From NCBI GenBank assembly GCA_020853525.1, contig JADYYS010000045.1, positions 1 to 48,599 on the forward strand: a stretch of DNA of 48,599 bases. The letters run 5' to 3'. The stretch comes from Ardenticatenales bacterium (GTDB lineage Bacteria > Chloroflexota > Anaerolineae > Epilineales > Epilineaceae). Position numbers and translations under genes: made by a program. The first letter of the stretch is position 1, and each line of letters opens with the position of its first letter. Below are positions 7,968-15,110 of this stretch, one piece after another. Below the pieces are notes generated by a model. The model saw nothing but the letters and a program-made list of their open reading frames with translations, did no database searches and was not told where the DNA came from.

Positions 7968-8897
7968 GTGAGCCCGAACACGCCTCGCGAACCACTGATC
8001 CTGGTGCCTTTGGACGGGTCGACCGAGTCGGCGGCGGCGCTCGCGCCGGCAGCCGAAATCGCACGACGGGCCGGCGGCCGCCTCGTGCTCGTCACCGCGC
8101 CGGTCGTCGTGGGCGTGGACGTTCCGCCGTGGTTCGGCGCCGCGCCGATGCAGGCGGGCGCCGTTCCGGTCGACCTGCCCGACATCGATGCGCTCATCCG
8201 CCAGGCGGAAGTCGACAGCGTCGCCTACCTGAAGGCGCAGGCCGACGATGCCGCCGCGCTTGGCGTGACGGCGGACACCCAGATCCTCGAAAGCCCGCCC
8301 GCCGAGGCGATCCTCGGCGCGGCCGAGGCCCATGACGCGTGGCTGATCGTCATGGCCACCCACGGCCGCGGCGGCCTGAGCCGATGGGCGATCGGCAGCG
8401 TGGCGGAGCACGTGATCCACCGCAGCACCCGGCCGCTCGTGCTCGTCCGGACCGGCGCGGCCGCGCCCTTCGCGCTGCGCCGCATCGCGGTCATGCTCGA
8501 CGGCTCCCCGACCGCCCGCGCCGTCCTGCCGACCGTCACGTCGCTGGCGCGTGCCTTCGACGCCGCCGTGACGCTGGTCTACGTCGCCGGGGACCCGCAG
8601 CTGGACGGGTTCGAAGCGGCGCGCGACGTCCAGATCGCCGACGTGACCGAGCACCTGGCCGTCGAGGCGGTGGCGCTGCGCGCGGCCGGGATCGACGCCG
8701 CCGCGCGGGTCATCGACGGCGGCGACGTGGCGGCCGCGATGCAGACGCTGGCCGACGAGGGCGTCGACCTGATCGCCCTGACCACGCACGGCCGGACCGG
8801 GCTGCTGCGGCTGGCCCTCGGCAGCGTTGCCGACAAGGTCGTGCGCGGGGCGCCGGTGCCGGTCCTGCTGCAGCGGATCGTCGAGTCGGGCGGCTAG
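7968..8897 (+). CDS. tandem universal stress protein (UspA x2)
   Basis: The 309-residue protein has two Usp domains. Each carries the ATP-binding signature: ATHGRGGLSRWAIGSVAEHV in domain 1 and TTHGRTGLLRLALGSVADKV in domain 2. Domain 1 opens LILVPLDGSTESAAAL and domain 2 IAVMLDGSPTARAVL. Tandem Usp proteins of the ATP-binding class are usually induced by energy stress. The start is a GTG at 7968 behind a near-perfect AAGGAGG five bases upstream; in-frame ATGs further left lack such a site. The 154-base divergent region to the acyl-CoA synthetase holds two GATATC palindromes (7863-7868, 7878-7883), a possible shared operator. Confidence 0.93.
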   Translation: MSPNTPREPLILVPLDGSTESAAALAPAAEIARRAGGRLVLVTAPVVVGVDVPPWFGAAPMQAGAVPVDLPDIDALIRQAEVDSVAYLKAQADDAAALGVTADTQILESPPAEAILGAAEAHDAWLIVMATHGRGGLSRWAIGSVAEHVIHRSTRPLVLVRTGAAAPFALRRIAVMLDGSPTARAVLPTVTSLARAFDAAVTLVYVAGDPQLDGFEAARDVQIADVTEHLAVEAVALRAAGIDAAARVIDGGDVAAAMQTLADEGVDLIALTTHGRTGLLRLALGSVADKVVRGAPVPVLLQRIVESGG

Positions 8898-8907
8898 CCG
8901 CCCGGGC

Positions 8908-8921
8908 GGGGCGAACGCCCC
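8908..8921 (+). terminator. GC hairpin after the Usp gene
   Basis: GGGGC and GCCCC arms with a GAAC tetraloop begin 10 bases after the stop. A further TTGCCC/GGGCAA pair lies at about 8928-8940. No T-run follows, so it is a weak intrinsic terminator or mRNA 3' stabiliser. Confidence 0.4.
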
Positions 8922-8968
8922 AGGACTTGCCCCGGGCAACTCCCGCCAACAGTATTCATCCGCACCGT

Positions 8969-8987
8969 TTATACATGTTATACATGT
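8969..8987 (+). promoter_or_regulatory. tandem 9-bp AT-rich repeat upstream of guaA
   Basis: TTATACATG occurs twice back to back (8969-8977 and 8978-8986). Each copy contributes to an ACATGT palindrome (8973-8978 and 8982-8987) separated by TAT. It lies 70-90 bases before the guaA ATG and is among the most AT-rich spots in the window. It could be overlapping -10 boxes or an operator. Confidence 0.45.
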
Positions 8988-9057
8988 CATACGCGGTGCA
9001 TCCGCATCGCACATCCGCGTCAATCCGACGGCTACCGTGCCACCCTGCGAGGGATCG

Positions 9058-10617
9058 ATGGACCACCCAACCACCGACACGATTGCCGTCATCGACTTCG
9101 GCGGCCAGACCGCCCAGCTCATCTGCCGCCGCATCCGCGAGCAGGGCGTCTACTGCGAGCTCGTGCCGTGGAACGCGCCGCCGGAGCGGATCGCCGCCCT
9201 CAACCCCAAGGGCTTCGTGCTCTCGGGCGGACCCGACAGCGTGTACGACGCCGGCGCGCCGACCCTGCAGCCGACGATCCTTGCCAGCGGCCTGCCGGTT
9301 CTCGGCATCTGCTACGGCATGCAGCTCCTGGCGCACGATCTCGGCGGCGCAGTGGCCGCGTCGGCCCACCGTGAGTACGGCTCGGCCGAGGTCGAGCTCG
9401 ACGGCGGTGTGACGCTGTTCAACGACCTGCCCCACCACATCGCCGCCTGGATGAACCACGGCGACCGCGTCGAGGCGTTGCCGCCGGGCTTCCGGAGCCT
9501 CGGACACACCGACAACTCGCCGTACGCGATCATGGGCGACATCGACCGGGGATACTACGCCGTTCAGTTCCACCCCGAGGTGGCGCACACGCCGCAAGGA
9601 GCCAAGCTGCTGCGCAACTTCGTCCGCGGCATCTGCGGCTGCGACGGCGACTGGACGCCGGCCCATTTCATCGCAACCACGCTTCAAGAGCTGCGCGCGC
9701 AGATCGGCACCGACCGCGTCCTGGTCGCGCTCTCGGGCGGCGTCGACTCGTCCGTCATGGCCGCGCTCGTCCACCAGGCGGTCGGGGACAGGATGATGGC
9801 GCTCTTCATCGACCACGGCCTGCTGCGCGAGGGGGAACGGCTGGACGTGGAGGCGCTGTGCCGCGACCTCGAGATCCCGTGTCGCACCGTCGACGCCGCC
9901 GATACGTTCCTCGGCGCCCTGGCCGGCGTCGACGACCCCGAGCAGAAGCGCAAGGTGATCGGGGAGACGTTCATCCGGGTCTTCGAACGCGAGGCGGCGG
10001 CCGTCGGTGCGTTCCGCTATCTGGCGCAGGGCACGCTCTATCCGGACGTCATCGAGTCGGCCAGCAGTTCCGACACGGCCGCGGCCCACAAGATCAAAAC
10101 GCACCACAACGTCGGCGGCCTGCCAGACGACATCGAGTTCGAGATCATCGAGCCGCTGCGCTTCCTCTTCAAGGACGAGGTCCGCGCCGTCGGTCGCGAG
10201 CTCGGCCTGCCGGAGCCGACCGTCCAGCGCCAGCCCTTCCCGGGTCCCGGCCTTGCCGTCCGCCACCTCGGCGCCGTCGAGCCCGAAGGCCTGGCCGTCC
10301 TGCGCGCCGCCGACCAGATCGTCCGCCACGAGATCGAGCGCGCCGCCCCCGGCCTCGGCGACGAGGCCCCGTGGCAGTACTTCGCCGTCCTCACCCCCAT
10401 CCGCTCCGTCGGCGTGATGGGTGACCAGCGCACGTACGGTCGCATGGTGGCCGTCCGCGCCGTCACGAGCACGGACGGCATGACCGCCGACTGGGCCAAG
10501 CTCCCGCACGCCCTCCTCGGCCGGATCGCCAACCGCATCGTCAACGAGGTCCACGGCGTGAACCGCGTGGTGTACGACATCACCTCCAAGCCGCCCGGCA
10601 CCATCGAGTGGCTGTAG
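9058..10617 (+). CDS. guaA: GMP synthase (glutamine-hydrolysing)
   Basis: The 519-residue enzyme converts XMP to GMP using glutamine and ATP in purine synthesis. The N-terminal class I amidotransferase domain shows the catalytic Cys in LGICYGMQLL and the His-Glu pair in VQFHPEVAHT. The ATP pyrophosphatase domain has the P-loop ALSGGVDSSVMAAL. The C-terminal dimerisation domain includes FPGPGLAVR and ends in the invariant SKPPGTIEWL. Length is normal for the family. The ATG at 9058 follows a GAGGGATC site. It appears to be a single-gene unit. Confidence 0.97.
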   Translation: MDHPTTDTIAVIDFGGQTAQLICRRIREQGVYCELVPWNAPPERIAALNPKGFVLSGGPDSVYDAGAPTLQPTILASGLPVLGICYGMQLLAHDLGGAVAASAHREYGSAEVELDGGVTLFNDLPHHIAAWMNHGDRVEALPPGFRSLGHTDNSPYAIMGDIDRGYYAVQFHPEVAHTPQGAKLLRNFVRGICGCDGDWTPAHFIATTLQELRAQIGTDRVLVALSGGVDSSVMAALVHQAVGDRMMALFIDHGLLREGERLDVEALCRDLEIPCRTVDAADTFLGALAGVDDPEQKRKVIGETFIRVFEREAAAVGAFRYLAQGTLYPDVIESASSSDTAAAHKIKTHHNVGGLPDDIEFEIIEPLRFLFKDEVRAVGRELGLPEPTVQRQPFPGPGLAVRHLGAVEPEGLAVLRAADQIVRHEIERAAPGLGDEAPWQYFAVLTPIRSVGVMGDQRTYGRMVAVRAVTSTDGMTADWAKLPHALLGRIANRIVNEVHGVNRVVYDITSKPPGTIEWL

Positions 10618-10698
10618 GGGCGACGCATGCGCCGCCCACATGCGGGCGTTGGATGCACGGGCGGCGGCACGGCATTTGGGGGCATATGAGGTGAACCG

Positions 10699-12843
10699 AT
10701 GATGCGCGCACCGGCTCTCCTCCGTGCCGGGCGCCCGTCCGCCACGGCCGCCGGTGCCCTTCGGCTGCGCGGCCGGCGGCTGCACGTGGCGGCGCTCGTG
10801 TCCGTATCCGGCGACGACGCCGGGCGCGAGGGGCACGAGGCGGCGCTGGTGGCGACGCTCGTCGACGCGTTGGCCACGGCGTCGGGGAGCACCACGGCGC
10901 GCATGCGCACCGCCGTACTGGCCGCCGACGCCGCGCTCCGGGCGCGGGCCGCCAGCCAGCCGGCCGGTGCCCGCGGGCTGACCGCGGCCGTCAGCGTCGC
11001 CGTGGCGGACGGCGACGAGGTTCTCCTGGCCGTGGCCGGATCATCGCTGGCGTTCGTGTCGTCCGCGGACGGGCTGCCGGTGGGCCGGGCGCAGCGTCGC
11101 GGCTCGGACGGCCTGCTGGCGGGCGACGACCCGATGCGCCCGCCGCTCGGCCGGCCGGGCCAGCTCGAACCGATCCTGCACTGGACGCGCTGGGAGCCGA
11201 GCGGCTTTCCGCGCGGCCTCGTACTGCTGCTGGCCACCGCCGACGCGGACGGTTCCCTGAGCGAGGGCGTCGTGGCCGCGCTGTTCGCCACGCCCATCCC
11301 GCGCTGGGCCGCGGCGCTGTCGACCGCGTTGCCGCCGCCGTCGGCCGCGGTCGTCGTGGCGTTTCCGCAGGCGACGCCGGGCACCGCGCCCGCGGCAACG
11401 TCAGAGCGCCGTGCGCCGGTGCCGGTGCGCCGGACGGGCGATGCGGCCGGAAGCTCGGCGGCCCGCGAGCAGGTCGACGCGGCGCTGCGGGACGGCGCAC
11501 GGCGCGCGCGCCAAGCGCTGTCGACCGTGCCGTGGCGGGCGATCGGCGGCCGGGCCGGACGATCGGCGGCGCGGCTGTTCCTGGCGCTGTTCCCGCGGCG
11601 GCTCGAGTCCCGCGATCGAACGGAGTGGTCGCGGCTGTTGGCGACGGCGGCCGTGCTGCTGCCGCCGCTCGTCCTGATCGCCGCGCTGGCCGTGCTCGCC
11701 CGCCAGCCGGGCGGCATCCGCGCCGGCTTCGACCGCCTGCGGCAGATCGTCCCGTCGGGTGACCCTGCCGGATCCGATCCGGACGGCATGCAGCCGGCGG
11801 GCGGCGCGGCGGCGATCGGCGGGACGGCGCCGCTCGGCGCGGCCGACAGGGCGGTCGAGGGTGCTCCGGAGGACGCATCGACGGGCGCATCGGCGGACAC
11901 ATCGGACGGCACCGGCAGCGTCGGTGCGATGGTGCCGGTCGCCACGATGGCGCCGGTGGATCCGGCGCAGGATGCGGGCATGGTGCGGTTGACGGATGCA
12001 GCCGGGGTCGCGCGGGTGCAGGGAGCGGACGGCGAGCCGCGGCGGATGGTGGCGGTGGGTGAGGCGCGCTACGTGCTGAACGTCGCCAACGGCGTCGTGG
12101 AGGCCGTGACGGCGGTGGGTGTATTGCCTGCGCTGCAATCCGGCGCGCACGTGAACGGCCAGCCCGTGGGGGATCTGATCGACCTGGCGTGGCTGCCGCT
12201 GGCCGGCGAGGCCGTCGGCGGGGCGGATGGGCAGGTCGCGGCGCTCGACGCAACGGGGCGGCTTTGGGCGATCGAGGGCGTGGCGGCGCGGCCGCTGGCG
12301 GTGGCGGGCGGTCTGGCGCAGGGCACGCGGGCGATCGGCGGCTACGACGGGAGCCTGTACGGCGTGGACACGGCCAACGGGATCTCACGCTACGCGGCCG
12401 CGCCGGGCCCGTCGTTCGCGGCCGCCGAGCCGTGGCTGACGGAGCGGGTCGACTTGGCGGAGGCGACGGACATGGCGATCGACGGCACGGTCTTCGTGCT
12501 CCTGCCCGGCGGCACGATCCGTCGATTCAACGAAGGCAAGCCGGCCGCGTTCGCCGCGTCCGACGTGCCGGGCGGGCTCGACGGCGCGCGGGCGCTCCAC
12601 ACCAGCCCGACGGCCGGCCGCTTGCTCGTCGCGGATGCCGCGCGCGGGCGGATCGTGGCGCTCGACCCGGACGGCGCGTTCCAGGCGCAGCACGCGCTGC
12701 CGATCCTGCCGGCCGCGCAGCCCGGGAGCGACGACGCGCGCGGGCGGATTCGTGCGCTGCAGGGCGTCTTCTGGGATGAGGGTGCGGCCGCGCTGTGGTG
12801 GCTGTCGGGGGCGGAGCTCTATCGGGCGGCCTTTCGACGGTAG
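10699..12843 (+). CDS. membrane protein: PP2C-like N-domain, TM helix, propeller-like C-domain
   Basis: The 714-residue protein begins with a domain whose order resembles PP2C phosphatases (GLTAAVSVAVADGDEVLLAVAGSSLAFV where active enzymes have 'GTT...VGDSRay'). The metal-binding Asp residues are not seen, so it is probably catalytically dead. One transmembrane helix (LLATAAVLLPPLVLIAALAV, about residues 315-335) is followed by an Ala/Gly/Pro-rich linker. A C-terminal domain of about 300 residues has repeated short beta units (VAALDATGRLWAIEGV; GYDGSLYGVDTANGISRY; LLVADAARGRIVALDPDG) typical of a beta-propeller. The N-domain would be cytoplasmic and the propeller outside. A GAGGTGA ribosome site precedes the ATG at 10699. 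Function unknown. Confidence 0.75.
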   Translation: MMRAPALLRAGRPSATAAGALRLRGRRLHVAALVSVSGDDAGREGHEAALVATLVDALATASGSTTARMRTAVLAADAALRARAASQPAGARGLTAAVSVAVADGDEVLLAVAGSSLAFVSSADGLPVGRAQRRGSDGLLAGDDPMRPPLGRPGQLEPILHWTRWEPSGFPRGLVLLLATADADGSLSEGVVAALFATPIPRWAAALSTALPPPSAAVVVAFPQATPGTAPAATSERRAPVPVRRTGDAAGSSAAREQVDAALRDGARRARQALSTVPWRAIGGRAGRSAARLFLALFPRRLESRDRTEWSRLLATAAVLLPPLVLIAALAVLARQPGGIRAGFDRLRQIVPSGDPAGSDPDGMQPAGGAAAIGGTAPLGAADRAVEGAPEDASTGASADTSDGTGSVGAMVPVATMAPVDPAQDAGMVRLTDAAGVARVQGADGEPRRMVAVGEARYVLNVANGVVEAVTAVGVLPALQSGAHVNGQPVGDLIDLAWLPLAGEAVGGADGQVAALDATGRLWAIEGVAARPLAVAGGLAQGTRAIGGYDGSLYGVDTANGISRYAAAPGPSFAAAEPWLTERVDLAEATDMAIDGTVFVLLPGGTIRRFNEGKPAAFAASDVPGGLDGARALHTSPTAGRLLVADAARGRIVALDPDGAFQAQHALPILPAAQPGSDDARGRIRALQGVFWDEGAAALWWLSGAELYRAAFRR

Positions 12844-12875
12844 CGGTGGATCGTAACATCGCCCGTATCCGGAAC

Positions 12876-12935
12876 GACAGTGCAACCGTTGGTCAGCGTG
12901 AACGTGTCACAGGGTGACAACCGTTAGGCACTGTC
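12876..12935 (+). repeat. nested inverted repeats in 226-bp intergenic region
   Basis: Outer arms GACAGTGC (12876-12883) and GCACTGTC (12928-12935) enclose perfect inner arms TGTCAC (12905-12910) and GTGACA (12914-12919). Copies of AACCGTT at 12884-12890 and 12919-12925 lie between. It sits 33 bases after one stop and 135 bases before the next start. It could be a terminator for the left gene or an operator for the right one. Confidence 0.5.
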
Positions 12936-13069
12936 ATGCGCCGAGGGTCCGATGGATGCGCCGCCGCGGCCGGCGGCAGCGGAAGCGGGCCCGACGGGAG
13001 GAGCGCACGAGGTGCGAGCATGGCCGCATCGATCGAATTTGAACCGTCAGCGATAGGGGGAGGAACAGC

Positions 13070-14197
13070 GTGAACATCCGTCGAGTGATTCTGTTGGCAA
13101 GCACCGTGCTCGTCATCGGCGCGTCGCTGGGACACGGCTCGGCCGCGGCCCAGACGGCGCCCACACCGCCCGCCGGGCCGCCGGTGGTCGTCGGGCGCGA
13201 TCAGTTGGATCCGTTCATCGCCCCGCTGCCCAGCAGCGACGAGCTCGTGGTCTGGACCGAGGACCGCGGCAGCGGCCATGAGCTGTTCGCCAAGCGCGTG
13301 CGGACGAACGGCTACGCGATCCCGAGCGCAGAGAGCGGCGAGTGGCCGTTCACCGGCGCCACCGGCACGGGCGCGAACGCGGGCAAGAAGGGCGATCAGC
13401 GTGCGCCGTACATCGCCGGCGACATCGTGGTCTGGAGCGAGAAGGCGCCGGAGGCGGCGGACTATGACGTCTATGCCCAGCGTGTCTTCCCGAACGGCCG
13501 CACGCGCGGCACGCCGATCGTGGTGGCGGGCGGGCTCGGAAACCAGCTGAACCCGAGCCTGATCGCCACGGCCAGCGGCTACCTCCTGGTGTTCGGCGAC
13601 GACAGCGCCGACGAAGGCGACATCCTGGGAATGCGCCTCACGAAGGCGCTGACGGCGCGCGGCGTCGCGTTCGGCCTCGCCAAGGGTCCGGGCGTATCGA
13701 GTGAGCCCGTGATCACGGTCGACGTCCTCGACCCGCGAACGGACTACCTCGTGCTCTTCACGCACGTGGCCGAGGCCGCGACGCAGAAGGACATCTTCGG
13801 CGCGCGCATGACCGAGAGCGGGCTGCCGCGCGGCACGCTCTTCCCGGTCGTCAACGATCCGGCGGTCGACGAGTACGCGCCGTTCCTGCTGGCGACGGCG
13901 TCGGCGGACTTCGAGCGCGACGCCTACAACCTGCTCCTGTTCAACCGCGACGACGCGACGACGGGCCCCGACGTCGTCCTCCAGCGCCTGCGCTCGAACG
14001 GCGCCGGCGTCGGCCCGGAGCGGATCGTCGGCGGCGGCACGGGCGCACAGCGCGCCTCGGCGGCCACCGTCCTCAGCGACGGCCAGTGGCTGGTCGTGTG
14101 GCAGGACGACGCGAGCGGCAACGCGGACGTCGTCGGGACGAAGGTCCGCGTCAACGGGATCCCGCTGCCGCCGATTCGGGTGCTCGTGACGGAGTGA
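13070..14197 (+). CDS. secreted beta-propeller-like protein
   Basis: The 375-residue protein has a clean signal peptide (VILLASTVLVIGASLGHGSAAAQ, cleavage near residue 28) and then only beta-rich repeats. The repeats have the pattern 'P.ia...(I/L)vvW.d...g..Dvya.rv...G', for example ELVVWTEDRGSGHELFAKRV, VVWSEKAPEAADYDVYAQRV and WLVVWQDDASGNADVVGTKV. This fits a propeller with one unit per about 60 residues. No catalytic motif is visible. The GTG start at 13070 follows a strong GGGGGAGG site. A good intrinsic terminator lies 85 bases after the stop, so it is probably monocistronic. Confidence 0.8.
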   Translation: MNIRRVILLASTVLVIGASLGHGSAAAQTAPTPPAGPPVVVGRDQLDPFIAPLPSSDELVVWTEDRGSGHELFAKRVRTNGYAIPSAESGEWPFTGATGTGANAGKKGDQRAPYIAGDIVVWSEKAPEAADYDVYAQRVFPNGRTRGTPIVVAGGLGNQLNPSLIATASGYLLVFGDDSADEGDILGMRLTKALTARGVAFGLAKGPGVSSEPVITVDVLDPRTDYLVLFTHVAEAATQKDIFGARMTESGLPRGTLFPVVNDPAVDEYAPFLLATASADFERDAYNLLLFNRDDATTGPDVVLQRLRSNGAGVGPERIVGGGTGAQRASAATVLSDGQWLVVWQDDASGNADVVGTKVRVNGIPLPPIRVLVTE

Positions 14198-14281
14198 TCG
14201 GCGGTGCGCCGCGGCGGTGGCGCATCTCGTCGGACTGAACCGGACAGAGCGAATCGGATCGGATCCGATCGAGTCGGATCG

Positions 14282-14313
14282 AAGGAGGCGGGGCGCAGCG
14301 TCCCGCCTCCTTT
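14282..14313 (+). terminator. rho-independent terminator
   Basis: A perfect 11-bp stem (AAGGAGGCGGG at 14282-14292 with CCCGCCTCCTT at 14302-14312) has a 9-base loop and a short T run. It ends the propeller gene transcript. The left arm is preceded by a tract of repeated CGGATC units (about 14248-14280). Confidence 0.8.
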
Positions 14314-14446
14314 GCATGGCGCGGTCCACGGATCTGCGGCTCAAGCTGTCGCGGGGGTAGCGCAACCGCCTTCGACCCGCCCGCGTATGCTCCCGGCACG
14401 TTCCTTGCTATCGCCCCCTGCCCCGTCCCGTCCAAGGAGCCGACCC

Positions 14447-14983
14447 GTGTCCTCCCCCCCCGCCGCAAACACCCCGGATCGGCCCGACGGCCGCCGGCGC
14501 TACCACCCGACGGATTACGGCGAGCGCCAGTGGCAGGCTCTCGTGGCCTTCGCCGACGGACACGCCGATGCGTTCCAGTGCGCGATCCCCTATCGGATCG
14601 TCCGCCTCTCCCTGCCCGACGCCCCGCTCTGGCCGAGCGCCCTCGAGCGCCTCCGCCCATTCCTCATCGACCGCTTCGCCTCCCTGGTCCGCTGGGGCGA
14701 GCTGGACGACACGCCGGCCGAGATCCTGACGTTCAGCCTGGATCCCGCCGTCCGGCGCTGGATCGACGCCGCCGGGCACTTGGCGCACTGGGCCTGGAAC
14801 CGCCGCATGCCGGAGGATCCGACGTTCCTCCTGCGCGGCGAACCGCTCGTGGCGTCGGACAGCCGAACCGGACGCGTCGCGGTCTTCGCGAGCGCGGACG
14901 AGCATGCCGAGATCACGCGCGAGCGCGGGGTGCGCCTGATCGAACCGCTCGGGGCGGCGTGCGAGCCTTGGCCGACGCCGTAG
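14447..14983 (+). CDS. hypothetical protein, 178 residues
   Basis: The GTG start at 14447 has a good AAGGAG site eight bases upstream. The soluble protein begins VSSPPAANTPDRPD and has a helical core rich in Trp and aromatic residues (DYGERQWQALVAFADGHADA; AAGHLAHWAWNRRMPEDPTF) and no signal peptide, Cys motif or transmembrane helix. I do not recognise the family. It is preceded by the terminator at 14282 and followed 127 bases later by the M14 peptidase gene. Codon use (GC at third positions) supports a real gene. Confidence 0.7.
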   Translation: MSSPPAANTPDRPDGRRRYHPTDYGERQWQALVAFADGHADAFQCAIPYRIVRLSLPDAPLWPSALERLRPFLIDRFASLVRWGELDDTPAEILTFSLDPAVRRWIDAAGHLAHWAWNRRMPEDPTFLLRGEPLVASDSRTGRVAVFASADEHAEITRERGVRLIEPLGAACEPWPTP

Positions 14984-15069
14984 GCGTCCGCAGTCGTCCG
15001 TTCGGAGTGAGGGGCGCGGGCGGGTGCCGGGGTCGCGTACCGCAGCGGGCCGACCGTCTCCGCGAACGC

Positions 15070-15075
15070 TACAAT
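15070..15075 (+). promoter_or_regulatory. candidate -10 box for M14 peptidase gene
   Basis: TACAAT lies 35 bases before the ATG at 15111. No convincing -35 box is seen. The same TACAAT element precedes the xerC-like gene. Confidence 0.4.
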
Positions 15076-15110
15076 CCTTGTCCCAGCCCCCCGCCCCCAC
15101 GGACCCGACC

